In this document: positions 26,419 to 35,937 of the stretch, in pieces
Layout: the number at the start of each line of letters is the position of its first letter
Position numbering within the stretch: the first letter of the stretch is position 1
Source: Vibrio barjaei
Lineage (GTDB): Bacteria; Pseudomonadota; Gammaproteobacteria; Enterobacterales; Vibrionaceae
Assembly: GCF_001639065.2 (NCBI RefSeq)
Contig: NZ_LQXO02000053.1
Span: forward strand, 186,001-250,000
DNA: 64,000 nucleotides
Direction: 5' to 3'
Notes under the pieces: model-generated
Told to the model about the DNA's origin: nothing
The model's database searches: none
The model's input: only the letters and a program-made list of their open reading frames with translations
Translations under genes and position numbers: made by a program

Positions 26419-27612
26419 TTAGATAAGACCCATATCCTTGCCCACTTCGATGAATGCATCGATAGCACGGTCAAGTTGCTCACGAGAATGAGCCGCAGAC
26501 ATTTGAGTACGAATACGAGCTTGACCCTTTGGTACTACTGGGAAAGAGAAGCCGATAACGTAGATGCCTTTCTCTAGTGCTCGTTCAGCAAACTCTGCAG
26601 CCACTTTTGCGTCGCCTAGCATGATTGGAATGATTGCGTGATCTGCCCCACCCATAGTGAAACCTGCACCTTCCATACGAGTACGGAAATGAGCGGCGTT
26701 TTCCCATAGGTGGTCACGTAGGTCACCGCTCTCTTGCAGCAAGTCTAAAACGCGAATTGAAGCGTTAACGATAGCTGGCGCTACAGAGTTAGAGAACAGG
26801 TATGGACGTGAACGCTGACGTAACCAGTCAATCACTTCTTTCTTACCAGAAGTATAGCCACCTGACGCACCACCCATCGCTTTACCTAGCGTACCAGTGA
26901 TGATGTCGATACGGTCTACAACGTCGTGGAACTCATGCGTACCCGCGCCGTTCTTACCCATGAAGCCAACTGCGTGAGAGTCATCTACCATCACTAGTGC
27001 ATCGTACTTATCTGCCAAATCACAGATTGCAGGAAGGTTTGCAACCACACCGTCCATTGAGAATACACCGTCAGTTACGATTAGCTTATGGCGAGCACCT
27101 GCTTCGTTAGCAGCGATTAGTTGCTGCTCAAGCTCTTCCATATTGTTATTAGAGTAACGGTAACGCATTGCCTTACACAGACGAACACCGTCAATGATAG
27201 AAGCGTGGTTTAACGCATCAGAAATGATCGCATCTTCTTTACCCAAAATAGTTTCGAACAAACCTGTGTTTGCATCGAAGCATGATGTGTAAAGGATAGT
27301 GTCTTCTTTACCTAGGAATGTAGACAGTTTCTGCTCAAGTTCTTTGTGAATGTCTTGAGTACCACAGATAAAACGAACTGAAGCCATACCAAAGCCGTTT
27401 TTATCCATGCCCGCTTTACCAGCATCGATAAGTGCAGGATGGTTTGCAAGACCAAGATAGTTGTTCGCGCAGAAGTTTAGTACTTCTTCACCTGTTGAGA
27501 TTTCAACAGCCGCTTGTTGTTGAGAAGTGATAATGCGCTCAGACTTGTAAAGTCCTTCAGCTTTTACTTCTTCAATTTGCTCTTGGATTTGCTTATAAAA
27601 CGCAGAAGACAT
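26419..27612 (-). CDS. kbl: Glycine C-acetyltransferase (2-amino-3-ketobutyrate CoA ligase)
   Basis: Kbl cleaves 2-amino-3-oxobutyrate with CoA to glycine and acetyl-CoA using PLP. This 397-residue protein shows the alpha-oxoamine synthase features: [16 protein letters not shown] near 46, [16 protein letters not shown] near 209 and the PLP lysine in [16 protein letters not shown] near 244. Length is normal. It is the first gene of the kbl-tdh operon, with AAGGAATCC before the ATG, and is divergent from a LysR gene. Confidence 0.97.
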   Translation of the reverse strand: MSSAFYKQIQEQIEEVKAEGLYKSERIITSQQQAAVEISTGEEVLNFCANNYLGLANHPALIDAGKAGMDKNGFGMASVRFICGTQDIHKELEQKLSTFLGKEDTILYTSCFDANTGLFETILGKEDAIISDALNHASIIDGVRLCKAMRYRYSNNNMEELEQQLIAANEAGARHKLIVTDGVFSMDGVVANLPAICDLADKYDALVMVDDSHAVGFMGKNGAGTHEFHDVVDRIDIITGTLGKAMGGASGGYTSGKKEVIDWLRQRSRPYLFSNSVAPAIVNASIRVLDLLQESGDLRDHLWENAAHFRTRMEGAGFTMGGADHAIIPIMLGDAKVAAEFAERALEKGIYVIGFSFPVVPKGQARIRTQMSAAHSREQLDRAIDAFIEVGKDMGLI

Positions 27613-27777
27613 AGTGGATTCCTTTTTCTATCCTATTTATCAATAGGTTATGTAGGGAGGTGATATTTACAGCGTATTGATTCGCCTTATATCTAGATTG
27701 GAATCATTTTAGTTCATTGTGGTGCAAACGATTATCCCTTAAGATGGAAAACCATTAGTGAATCTGAGGCAACAATA

Positions 27778-28701
27778 ATGTTCAGCCATAAGTTATTGAG
27801 TTTATTACCTGACCTCGCGTCTTTTATTTTGGTAGTAAACGAAGGCAGCTTTACCGCCGCCGCAAAAAAACTGGGTGTTACGCCATCCGCGCTATCTAAA
27901 ACCATTACTCGTCTCGAAAGTGCGCTATCGGCAAAGTTGTTTGAGCGCACTACGCGTAAACTGGTTATCACTCAGGCTGGACAAAAGGTTTACGACCAAA
28001 GTGTGTTAATGGTGAACGCGGCACAACAAGCCATTGACGTTTCTCAATCCGATCATGCTGAGCCAAGCGGGTCTATTACTGTCGCCGCACCGGAAGCGTT
28101 TCTTAACTCAGTATTACAACCTTTTATTACGCCCTTCTTAGTTAGATATCCCGAGATTCAATTGAAAGTTCGCGCCGTTGATGGCGAAATCGACCTGCTG
28201 CGCATGGGCATCGACGTAGCATTCAAGCTTACTGACAAACCAGACGAAAACCTGGTTATGAAAGAGTTAGGACCAACCAACCTCGTACTGTGTGCCAGTC
28301 CCGATTACATTGCTAAGCGCGGACTGCCCTATACACCAGGTGATCTTGAGAAACATGACTGCCTCTATCTTGCTGAAACGGAACGCGACAACATTTGGGA
28401 TTTTCTCAAAGACGATGAGTTTCATACCGTGAAAGTAACAGGACGTTATGCCATCAACCACTCTCAAATGCGCCTCCATGGCGTTAAACAAGGTCTCGGC
28501 ATCGGAATATTTCATGATTTTGTTATTTCTGAAGCCATAGAAGATGGCAGTGTTGTGCCCGTCCTCTCGGATTGGACCATCAAGAGTAACTACCATGGAG
28601 CCGTTGCACTCCAATACGCACAAACCAAATACATGCCGGCCCGCTTACGCGTGTTTATTGACTATGTCGTCAAGGAACTGCCATCGAAGCTAAACAATTA
28701 A
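27778..28701 (+). CDS. LysR family regulator next to kbl-tdh
   Basis: This 307-residue protein has an N-terminal helix-turn-helix (LASFILVVNEGSFTAAAKKL, then TPSALSKTITRLESAL) and a LysR substrate-binding domain with GSITVAAPEAFLNSVLQPFI near 97. It is divergent from kbl, so control of threonine degradation is a plausible inference; the effector is unknown. It is followed after 22 bases by a glyoxalase-like gene, likely in the same transcript. Confidence 0.87.
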   Translation: MFSHKLLSLLPDLASFILVVNEGSFTAAAKKLGVTPSALSKTITRLESALSAKLFERTTRKLVITQAGQKVYDQSVLMVNAAQQAIDVSQSDHAEPSGSITVAAPEAFLNSVLQPFITPFLVRYPEIQLKVRAVDGEIDLLRMGIDVAFKLTDKPDENLVMKELGPTNLVLCASPDYIAKRGLPYTPGDLEKHDCLYLAETERDNIWDFLKDDEFHTVKVTGRYAINHSQMRLHGVKQGLGIGIFHDFVISEAIEDGSVVPVLSDWTIKSNYHGAVALQYAQTKYMPARLRVFIDYVVKELPSKLNN

Positions 28702-28723
28702 CCAATCAACGACGGAAGACAAA

Positions 28724-29110
28724 ATGCTTAATGGGATCCATCACACCGCCATCATTTGTTCCAACTACGAAAAGTCGAAACACTTTTATGTCAACATACT
28801 AAAGCTGGAAGTAATCGACGAGAACTACCGCGAACATCGAGACTCCTACAAATTGGATCTCGCCTTACCTGATGGCACGCAACTTGAGCTGTTCACTTTC
28901 CCTGGTGCTCCTGATCGTCCTAGCTTTCCAGAGGCTAAGGGTTTAAGACATTTAGCGTTTAATGTCACCAAGCTCGAGCAAATCGTCGATTATCTAGAAG
29001 CAAATGATATTGACGTAGAACCAATACGAATTGATGAATACACTGGTAAGCGTTTTACGTTTTTCCAAGATCCTGACGGTCTACCACTCGAACTATGTGA
29101 AGAGCTCTAG
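28724..29110 (+). CDS. gloA2: VOC family protein, glyoxalase I-like (YaeR/GloA2)
   Basis: This 128-residue protein matches YaeR: LNGIHHTAIICSNYEKSKHF at the start (metal His near 6), QLELFTFPGAPDRPSFPEA near 56-74 (metal Glu), GLRHLAFNV near 76 and a terminal FFQDPDGLPLELCE (Glu near 125). It is a single-module VOC enzyme; substrate unknown. Confidence 0.85.
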   Translation: MLNGIHHTAIICSNYEKSKHFYVNILKLEVIDENYREHRDSYKLDLALPDGTQLELFTFPGAPDRPSFPEAKGLRHLAFNVTKLEQIVDYLEANDIDVEPIRIDEYTGKRFTFFQDPDGLPLELCEEL

Positions 29111-29473
29111 AACTAAAGATCCACATACCGCAGAAAACCTGTTGTAGTTGCGCAACCTCCACATGAAATTACAACAGGTAATACCAGTAACATATATCAC
29201 ACCAAACAATCGCACCCATTCAAAACCAGTCAATATCCCCAGATTTGATTTTTAATTCCATATATTAATTCGCATAAGTACCCCTGTAAGGTTAATTTTA
29301 CTAGTGTCAGGGCATCTAAATGCGGCACTTTTTAACAATTTGATTACACTTATAGTATCAATGATTCTTTTGTCTTCAGACGATTACCATCATGTCCGAA
29401 AACAAAAATCAAGGTTGTACCCTGGGATTTTCTAGCACTAGCTCTTATCGGAGCGTGCGAAAAGGAGTTCGAG
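29111..29473. other. Intergenic region before the bkd operon
   Basis: About 363 bases. It contains a 10-bp inverted repeat, ACCTGTTGTA (29137-29146) against TACAACAGGT (29170-29179), with an inner palindrome GTTGCGCAAC (29147-29156), and an AT-rich promoter zone around 29250-29380. I see no LiuR-type box here. Confidence 0.5.
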
Positions 29474-30565
29474 ATGAACGTACAAGCATTACCCATGCAT
29501 CGTTTTATCGACTACCAAGGTAATCTCGTTAAGCCGTTGCCCCACTGGGCAGATGAGAACACCTTACTTCAGTTCTATCGTGACATGGTAGTTGCGAGAA
29601 CATACGATGCAAAAGCCGTTGCTCTTCAGCGAACCGGCAAACTTGGGACCTACCCTTCCCATCTTGGCGCGGAAGCCATAGGTATCGCCGTCGGTCACGC
29701 TCTCACAAGATCAGACGTCTTTGTTCCTTACTACCGTGATATGCCCGCTCTCTGGGTTCGTGGTATCGCCATAGAAAAAAACCTTCAATACTGGGGAGGC
29801 GATGAGCGAGGCAGTGACTTCGAATTTGATGATGGCTCACCGTGCACCGATCTTCCCTTCTGCGTTCCTATTGCCACACAATGCACTCATGCCGTAGGAG
29901 TGGCGTCCGCATTAAAAATTAAGGGGAACCACGATGTCGCTTTGGTAACTTGTGGAGATGGAGCCACGTCTAAAGGCGACTTCTTGGAATCGCTCAACTG
30001 TGCTGGTGCATGGAACATTCCTTTGATTTTTGTCGTCAACAATAACCAATGGGCGATTTCGGTCCCTCGCTCACTACAATGTGGCGCAGAATTTTTGGCA
30101 GACAAAGCAGTTGGAGCTGGATTACCCGGCCTGACAGTGGACGGCAACGATGTTATAGCTATGTATGACACTATTTTGCAAGCGGTCGATCGAGCTAGAA
30201 AGGGCAAAGGAGCCACGCTGATTGAAGCTATCAGCTATCGCCTTAGTGACCACACTACCGCTGATGATGCTAGTCGTTACCGTAGTGATTCAGAGCTACA
30301 ACAAGCATGGGACTATGAACCAATAAAACGTCTAAAATCCTATCTAATCTCGCGAAGCCTTTGGTCTGATGATCAGGAGCAGTTGCTGGTACAAGGAGCT
30401 AAAACCATCGTTGAAGAGGCTGTTACTCGCTATTTAGCCACACCACCTCAACCACCTGAATCAGCGTTCGATTATCTCTACGAAACCCCAACAAGCGAGC
30501 TAGCACCGCAAAGAGATACGCTGATTAATAAGACGTTGCGAATGCAGGGAGGCAAACATGATTAA
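29474..30565 (+). CDS. bkdA1: Branched-chain 2-oxoacid dehydrogenase E1 alpha
   Basis: This 363-residue thiamine-diphosphate enzyme decarboxylates the 2-oxoacids of Val, Leu and Ile. It shows RTGKLGTYPSHLGAEAIGIA near 54, the ThDP/Mg motif with CGDGATSKGDFLESLN near 157 and NNNQWAISVPRS near 188, and the phosphorylation-loop-like SYRLSDHTTADDASRYR near 258. I assign it to the branched-chain rather than pyruvate complex from motif and from the catabolic genes nearby; this is an inference. AAGGAG precedes the ATG; the gene overlaps E1 beta by eight bases. Confidence 0.88.
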   Translation: MNVQALPMHRFIDYQGNLVKPLPHWADENTLLQFYRDMVVARTYDAKAVALQRTGKLGTYPSHLGAEAIGIAVGHALTRSDVFVPYYRDMPALWVRGIAIEKNLQYWGGDERGSDFEFDDGSPCTDLPFCVPIATQCTHAVGVASALKIKGNHDVALVTCGDGATSKGDFLESLNCAGAWNIPLIFVVNNNQWAISVPRSLQCGAEFLADKAVGAGLPGLTVDGNDVIAMYDTILQAVDRARKGKGATLIEAISYRLSDHTTADDASRYRSDSELQQAWDYEPIKRLKSYLISRSLWSDDQEQLLVQGAKTIVEEAVTRYLATPPQPPESAFDYLYETPTSELAPQRDTLINKTLRMQGGKHD

Positions 30566-31556
30566 TCAACAAACTCCCGAAATCACGCTCATTGAAGCAG
30601 TTAACTTGGCACTTCATTATGAAATGGAGCACGACAACAACGTCGTGCTACTAGGTGAAGACGTTGGAGACAACGGCGGTGTGTTTCGCGCTACTGTCGG
30701 TTTAAAAGAGAAATTTGGATTAAGAAGAGTGATTGATACTCCCCTTGCCGAAGCCCTAATAGGAGGCGTTGCGGTTGGCATGGCAACACAAGGGCTAAGA
30801 CCTATTGCCGAATTTCAATTTCAGGGCTTTGTCTTTCCTGCAATGGAACACCTCATCTGCCACGCTGCAAGAATGAGAAACCGCACTAGAGGCCGGTTAA
30901 CCTGCCCTGCGGTATTTCGGGCGCCGTTTGGTGGCGGTATACACGCCCCTGAGCATCACTCTGAAAGCATCGAAGCCCTGTTTGCTCATATTCCTGGACT
31001 GAAGGTCGTCGTTCCCTCCTCTCCTCAACGAGCATACGGACTTCTGCTATCTGCAATTCGTAGTAACGACCCTGTAATGTTTTTCGAGCCAAAGCGAATC
31101 TATCGAACAGTCAAATCACCCGTAGTAAACGATGGACAAGCTCTGCCTCTCGATACCTGTTACACCCTAAGAAAAGGACGAGATCTCACGGTCGTCACTT
31201 GGGGAGCTTGTGTAGTTGAAACCCTGCAAGCCGCTCAATCTCTTTCGGAGCAAGGAATTGAAGCAGAAGTTATCGATCTCGCGAGTATTAAGCCTCTCGA
31301 TATGGACACCATTATTAAATCACTGGAAAAAACCGGACGTTTACTTATCGTCCATGAAGCGAGCCAAAGCTGTGGTGTCGGAGCGGAGATCATTACTCGA
31401 GTTTCCGAACATTCTATGTGTCTTCTCAAAGCTCCACCTAAACGTGTTACCGGGCTCGACACAGTTATGCCATATTACAAAAACGAAGACTATTTCTTAA
31501 TTCAAGAACAAGACATCACACTTGCCGCACGCGAACTTGTGGAGGGCTGGAAATGA
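30558..31556 (+). CDS. bkdA2: Branched-chain 2-oxoacid dehydrogenase E1 beta
   Basis: This 332-residue protein is the E1 beta partner. It shows VVLLGEDVGDNGGVFRAT near 28, DTPLAEALIGGVAVGMA near 62, GGGIHAPEHHSESIEALFAH near 125 and DLTVVTWGACV near 212. It forms the alpha2beta2 heterotetramer with the preceding product. Overlaps on both sides (eight and four bases) show translational coupling. Confidence 0.92.
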   Translation: MINQQTPEITLIEAVNLALHYEMEHDNNVVLLGEDVGDNGGVFRATVGLKEKFGLRRVIDTPLAEALIGGVAVGMATQGLRPIAEFQFQGFVFPAMEHLICHAARMRNRTRGRLTCPAVFRAPFGGGIHAPEHHSESIEALFAHIPGLKVVVPSSPQRAYGLLLSAIRSNDPVMFFEPKRIYRTVKSPVVNDGQALPLDTCYTLRKGRDLTVVTWGACVVETLQAAQSLSEQGIEAEVIDLASIKPLDMDTIIKSLEKTGRLLIVHEASQSCGVGAEIITRVSEHSMCLLKAPPKRVTGLDTVMPYYKNEDYFLIQEQDITLAARELVEGWK

Positions 31557-32701
31557 AGTCATTTTTATTACCAGATTTAGGGGAAGGACTCGCTGAGTCA
31601 GAAATTGTTCAATGGCACGTTAACGTTGGTGAACATGTAGACGTTGATCAGGTGATCTTAACCGTCGAAACTGCGAAAGCCGTTGTTGAAGTGCCAGCAC
31701 CCTACAGCGGGAAAATCGTCAGCCGTCATGGGGAGGAAGGTGACGTCATCAACATCGGCAGTTTACTGATTGAAATTGAAGAAGTAGTCACGGAAGCGTC
31801 TGCCACTAACTCTACATCAGCCCCGAGCGACGCAGCCACCGTTGTTGGCAATGTATCAAACCACACACACCACGTTGAAGTTGATGACTTTTGGGTGGGA
31901 CCTGCTCACCATTCAAACTCTGAACAAACGGTCACTGCGATGCCGTCTGCTCGGCTTCTCGCTAAGAAGCTCGGTGTTGACCTATTAAAGGTGAAAGGTA
32001 GCGGGCACGACGGTGTTATTACTGACACAGATATTTACAACGAACTCGACCGACAAACACCTGGGACGGAAGTGCTTAAAGGTGCAAGACGCACCATGGT
32101 CGGCACTATGGCGGAGTCACATCACAACGTTGCTTCTGTGACGATCACTGAAGAAGCGTTGTTGTCCAATTGGTCACAAAAAGAGGATATTTCCGGTCGT
32201 TTAATTAAAGCTGTTGTGTTTGCTTGCCAAAAAGAGCCAGCCTTAAACGCATGGTTTGATGCCGATACAATGACACGTTGTGTTCATAGCAAAGTGAATA
32301 TCGGAATCGCGGTAGATAGTAGCCATGGATTGTATGTGCCAGTACTCAGAAACGCCGATAGCTTTGACCAACAAGGAATCCGTCACTGGCTAAATGACAC
32401 CGTTGAGGGAATTCGAGCCAGACGGATAGGCAGAGAACAACTTCAACACGCGACGATAACGCTGTCGAACTTTGGCGCCATTGCCGGAATATTCGCGACC
32501 CCTGTCGTCTCACCACCTCAAGTCGCTATCGTAGGAGCTGGTCGAATTATCGAGAAACTAGTTTTACAAGACGGTCAGCCAATAGTCATCAAAGCGCTAC
32601 CTTTGTCGATCACATTCGATCATCGAGCGTGTACTGGTGGCGAAGCAGCGCGATTCGTCAAAGTACTGGTTGAGCACTTGCAGCAGCCAACCGTTGACTA
32701 A
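31553..32701 (+). CDS. bkdB: Branched-chain 2-oxoacid dehydrogenase E2 (lipoyl acyltransferase)
   Basis: This 382-residue protein has one lipoyl domain with the lipoyl Lys in VETAKAVVEVP (about 43), a Ser/Thr/His-rich linker (about 85-125), an E1/E3-binding domain (AMPSARLLAKKLGVDLLKVK near 128) and a catalytic domain ending in ITFDHRACTGGEAARF near 358. The His is kept, but the usual Asp of DHRxxDG is Thr, a variant I recall in other BkdB proteins. No E3 gene is present, so the general Lpd must serve the complex. A terminator follows. Confidence 0.9.
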   Translation: MKSFLLPDLGEGLAESEIVQWHVNVGEHVDVDQVILTVETAKAVVEVPAPYSGKIVSRHGEEGDVINIGSLLIEIEEVVTEASATNSTSAPSDAATVVGNVSNHTHHVEVDDFWVGPAHHSNSEQTVTAMPSARLLAKKLGVDLLKVKGSGHDGVITDTDIYNELDRQTPGTEVLKGARRTMVGTMAESHHNVASVTITEEALLSNWSQKEDISGRLIKAVVFACQKEPALNAWFDADTMTRCVHSKVNIGIAVDSSHGLYVPVLRNADSFDQQGIRHWLNDTVEGIRARRIGREQLQHATITLSNFGAIAGIFATPVVSPPQVAIVGAGRIIEKLVLQDGQPIVIKALPLSITFDHRACTGGEAARFVKVLVEHLQQPTVD

Positions 32702-32712
32702 ACGTTAAACAG

Positions 32713-32757
32713 GGTGAGTTAGCCGTCAATCAGGATACCTAACTCACCACGTTTTTT
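32713..32757 (+). terminator. bkd operon terminator, embedded in the convergent YjbR gene
   Basis: GGTGAGTTAG (32713-32722) pairs with CTAACTCACC (32739-32748), followed by ACGTTTTTTCTT. Its right arm and T run lie within the 3' coding end of the gene on the other strand. Confidence 0.75.
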
Positions 32758-33087
32758 CTTACTTAAACCTAACGCCACCAGCCGATATGATTCTTTAAGG
32801 TAATACTCTAATTCTTCGTCAAATCGACCTGACGTCTCTACCTGCTGTATCCACTTCATCCCACGACTCGCAAAGTATGGCGCAGGCCGATAGCCTTCAC
32901 TGTCACTAAGAAAATCAAAATTCAAATCCGACGTTTTGAAAGTAAACGCTGCCCCGCTCTCTTTGTTCCAGCCACCAATAGCGAAGACCTTGCCACCGAC
33001 CTTCCAGACATGAGCATCACCCCATTGAATAACATGACTGGTCGCTGGGAAAGCGCCGCAAAATTCGTTGAATTGGTCGTAATCCAT
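32719..33087 (-). CDS. MmcQ/YjbR family protein
   Basis: This 122-residue protein has the CyaY-like YjbR fold: FPATSHVIQWGDAHVWKVGG near 14-33 and KVFAIGGWN, then a C-terminal PAPYFASRGMKWIQQ segment near 66 and LGLSKKKRGEL at the end. The family is annotated as DNA-binding, on limited evidence. It is convergent with the bkd operon; the last codons overlap the bkd terminator. Confidence 0.85.
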   Translation of the reverse strand: MDYDQFNEFCGAFPATSHVIQWGDAHVWKVGGKVFAIGGWNKESGAAFTFKTSDLNFDFLSDSEGYRPAPYFASRGMKWIQQVETSGRFDEELEYYLKESYRLVALGLSKKKRGELGILIDG

Positions 33088-33171
33088 TGTGATTTCCCTA
33101 TAGTAACTTGAGTTTATTAGTAACCATGGTTTATGAATAAATAAGGTTTATCGGAATATTACGCTGGTTAT

Positions 33172-34215
33172 TCAGACTCTAGCGAGTTCTCTGAGTATCT
33201 GCTCTGCCGATACTTCCTTACAACCATCAGTGCTTTCTCCACACCATAGCGGCGAGAAGTCTGCACTACCTTGCTGTTCCGCCTGTCCCCTCAGCTGTGT
33301 TATATCAATAGACGCATAAGGAAATTGTGGTGCTTCCTGTGTTATAAAACCGAGCTCCCTCATTGCACGATTGACTATTCCTCGTGCTGGTCGGCCCGAG
33401 TACACATTGGTAATTGCAGTATGCTGAGACTGAGTACTTTTGATAGCATCACGATGTAACACCGATGTCGTGGCCTCATCACACAATAGAAAAGCGGTCC
33501 CCACCTGAACTGCCTCAGCTCCTATGTTAAATGCCTGTTCAACCTTGTCTGCAGTGCTGATGCCTCCAGCCGCCACGACGGGTACAGTGACGTTATCAAC
33601 AATCTTCTTGATGAGATCTTCGACCGATAATTGAGTAGCAAGATCATCCGTTAAGAACATTCCCCTATGACCGCCCGCTTCCACACCTTGAGCAATAATC
33701 GCATCCGCTCCGTTTTTCTCTAACCAAATCGCCTCTTCGACGGTAGTCGCCGAAGACAAAATACATGTCCCCCAGCTTTTTACTCGTTCCACAAGAGCCT
33801 TGTTAGGCAGGCCAAAATGGAAACTGATGTAAGGAGGTTTAAATGCTTCAATAGCGTCAGCGATATCCTCACTAAATGGCATGCGCGTTGCCATGCTTGG
33901 TTGAATGGCAATATCGAGTTCCAACTCTTCAAAATACGGTGCAAGTCGATTACGCCACTGAGCTTGGCGTTCTTGATCAAAGTTAGGCATTGAGTGACAG
34001 AAAAAATTAAGATTGTATGGTTGATCGGTAGCTAATGTAATGGACTCCAACTCTTCTACAATACGCTCTTTAGAAAGCATGCCACAAGGTATAGAGCCTA
34101 AACCACCAGCTTCGCTTACCGCTATCGCGAGCTTACTGTCTTGTACTCCAGCCATAGGCGCTTGAATGATTGGCAGCTCAGTATGCAGCCATGATGAAAA
34201 CGTCCTTTGTTTCAT
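33172..34215 (-). CDS. Nitronate monooxygenase
   Basis: This 347-residue TIM-barrel flavoprotein oxidises toxic nitronates such as propionate-3-nitronate. The FMN site shows PIIQAPMAGVQDSKLAIAVS near 15, the catalytic His is in GVEAGGHRGMF near 178, and VVAAGGISTADKVEQAFNIG near 215 and GAEAVQVGTAFLLCDE near 234 are phosphate-binding. It fits class I enzymes. It sits 50 bases downstream of the GST gene on the same strand. Confidence 0.88.
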   Translation of the reverse strand: MKQRTFSSWLHTELPIIQAPMAGVQDSKLAIAVSEAGGLGSIPCGMLSKERIVEELESITLATDQPYNLNFFCHSMPNFDQERQAQWRNRLAPYFEELELDIAIQPSMATRMPFSEDIADAIEAFKPPYISFHFGLPNKALVERVKSWGTCILSSATTVEEAIWLEKNGADAIIAQGVEAGGHRGMFLTDDLATQLSVEDLIKKIVDNVTVPVVAAGGISTADKVEQAFNIGAEAVQVGTAFLLCDEATTSVLHRDAIKSTQSQHTAITNVYSGRPARGIVNRAMRELGFITQEAPQFPYASIDITQLRGQAEQQGSADFSPLWCGESTDGCKEVSAEQILRELARV

Positions 34216-34266
34216 GTTTAATCCCTTATTAGTATTAGTTTATCCGACGATCCCGTTATTTTTCTA

Positions 34267-34908
34267 TTATTTGATAAATGGAGAAAGGTCTATGTCTTCT
34301 AGTTCACTGACTGCTTTAATCGTTGGGTTAGTCGACAATCTTTGTAGATAATCCGCCAAATGAGTGAACGTCATTGGATTTTTTTCTATGGGCAGTAACC
34401 ATTCCGCCAGCATAAATAAGAAATAATCACAGGCAGAAATGTTTGCACCTAATAGGTATTCGTTACCATCAAGCTGATCATTGATAATGCTTAGCGCCTC
34501 TGCAATACGCTCGTCTTGGGCCGACAAGAGATTGGGAATTGTCGATACATCATTGGTGTGGCGATGTGGATAGTAACGCACCATCAATTCAGCTTGCAGT
34601 GTATTATTTAAATAGGTTAACCACTGAAAAAAAAGCGGACGCAACGGACTCCCAATCTCCGGAATCAGCTTATGTTCGGGGTGACTTTCACATAAGTGAA
34701 TACAAATCGCCGGACTCTCAAAAATAGCCTGACCGTTGGCGACGAGAGTGGGAATTCGCCCCGCAGGATTAAGCTTTAAATAATCTGCAGACTTTTGAAC
34801 CTTCTCCTTTTTATCCACCAAAAGCAGATCATAGGGAAGCTTCATATGATGAAGCAAAAGATGCGGCGCCAAGCTCGCATTGTTAGGGTAATAATATAAT
34901 TGATACAA
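34267..34908 (-). CDS. Glutathione S-transferase family protein
   Basis: About 213 residues with an N-terminal thioredoxin-like domain (YQLYYYPNNASLAPHLLLHH, then LNPAGRIPTLVANGQAIFES with the cis-Pro and the ES glutathione motif) and a helical C-terminal domain (SACDYFLFMLAEWLL). The substrate is unknown. I take the TTG at 34908 as start because AAAGGA stands about eight bases upstream; the ATG at 34932 has its Shine-Dalgarno directly abutting it. It follows the Nudix gene closely. Confidence 0.82.
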   Translation of the reverse strand: MYQLYYYPNNASLAPHLLLHHMKLPYDLLLVDKKEKVQKSADYLKLNPAGRIPTLVANGQAIFESPAICIHLCESHPEHKLIPEIGSPLRPLFFQWLTYLNNTLQAELMVRYYPHRHTNDVSTIPNLLSAQDERIAEALSIINDQLDGNEYLLGANISACDYFLFMLAEWLLPIEKNPMTFTHLADYLQRLSTNPTIKAVSELEDIDLSPFIK

Positions 34909-34935
34909 AACAGCGTCCTTTCTTCTTTTCATTCC

Positions 34936-35367
34936 TTACGTTGGTAACATCTCTGAGATACCCTCTGGATAAATCGGTATCTTTCCTGCCAATACCTCGC
35001 TTTCTTCAACCCATTTAACGACGAATTCCACTCCATTAGTTTCAATCCCGTCGATATGAGTCTTTCGATAGAAACCTTGATCAACAAATCGCCCCTGATA
35101 AACAAACACAATCTCGTGTCCAGTGCGTCCATCGAAGGTAAAGAGATTCTCACTAACCCCGAGAAGTTCAAGGGAGGTCACATCTGCGCCGATTTCTTCT
35201 TTTACTTCTCGTTCAGCGGCCTCTCGCGACGTTTCACCAAACTCAATGCCACCACCAATGGGGATCAGGTAGTTCTGGTCTTTTGCAGGGTCGTAACCTT
35301 CTGCAAGTAACACCTTTCCGTTATGCCGAAAAAGGCAAACGGCTTTAGCTCTAATGGCAGCGGTCAT
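34936..35367 (-). CDS. Nudix hydrolase
   Basis: About 143 residues with a full Nudix box, GGGIEFGETSREAAEREVKE then EIGAD, near 40-62. The flanking strands (KAVCLFRHNGKVLLAEGYD) are typical. The substrate is unknown. Several in-frame ATGs exist (35400, 35379, 35367); I take the last, which gives a 17-base overlap with the ACT gene. It looks like part of an ACT-Nudix-GST cluster. Confidence 0.8.
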   Translation of the reverse strand: MTAAIRAKAVCLFRHNGKVLLAEGYDPAKDQNYLIPIGGGIEFGETSREAAEREVKEEIGADVTSLELLGVSENLFTFDGRTGHEIVFVYQGRFVDQGFYRKTHIDGIETNGVEFVVKWVEESEVLAGKIPIYPEGISEMLPT

Positions 35368-35788
35368 TAGATGCTTCATCATTGTTGGATTTGTCGTCAC
35401 TAAACTCTTGTAAAGCTAGTAAAGCTTTTTGAGCATCTAGTGATGGCACAAAAATATGGTCGTGATAGTAGGCAGCGATGACGTTGGCACTAATGCCTCT
35501 GTCCGCCAATTTTGAGGCGACGGCTGCGGTTAGACCTACAGCTTCAAGGCTAGAATGAACATTAAGCGTAATTTGTTGAAATACTGACTCAAAGCTCAAC
35601 TTCGCTTTTACGGCTTCGGCTTTAGGTAGGACAAGTGTGAGACCTTCCGCTTCAATGAAGGTAGCAATCAACTCAAGTTTTGTATATTCCTTAAGCGTCC
35701 CTTTCACATGACAGAATACGACTTCGTCGTCGAGTAGACATGGACTCATAGAGCTCAGTAACTGCTCCAGCTCGGTAATACCAGCCAT
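35351..35788 (-). CDS. ACT domain-containing protein
   Basis: About 145 residues with two ACT-like repeats: the first with AGITELEQLLSSMSPCLLDD and VVFCHVK, the second with FQQITLNVHSSLEAVGLTAA near 69 and LADRGISANVIAAYYHDHIF near 93. Such proteins bind amino acids. The start at 35788 has AAGGA seven bases upstream. It heads the run ACT, Nudix, GST. Confidence 0.85.
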   Translation of the reverse strand: MAGITELEQLLSSMSPCLLDDEVVFCHVKGTLKEYTKLELIATFIEAEGLTLVLPKAEAVKAKLSFESVFQQITLNVHSSLEAVGLTAAVASKLADRGISANVIAAYYHDHIFVPSLDAQKALLALQEFSDDKSNNDEASNDRCH

Positions 35789-35874
35789 CAAACATTCCTT
35801 AGTGACTTAAAACAGAGTGCATTATCCTGCAAGCGAAGTGCACTCGCTTCAAGTTAAGGGTGTTCAATATGATA

Positions 35875-35928
35875 GCTAGGTTGCATATTTAACGAGCTTT
35901 GATTCACTTACTCTCGTTACAACCTAGC
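35875..35928. repeat. Long imperfect inverted repeat downstream of the methyltransferase gene
   Basis: Outer arms GCTAGGTTG (35875-35883) and CAACCTAGC (35920-35928) enclose inner arms TAACGAG (35890-35896) and CTCGTTA (35913-35919). Without a T run it is not a clear terminator. Confidence 0.5.
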
Positions 35929-35937
35929 AAGACACTG

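Noticed and set aside
29392-29523. 43-codon frame MSENKNQGCT... overlapping the bkdA1 start
   Set aside because: No ribosome site is present, and it overlaps the AAGGAG and start of bkdA1 in another frame.
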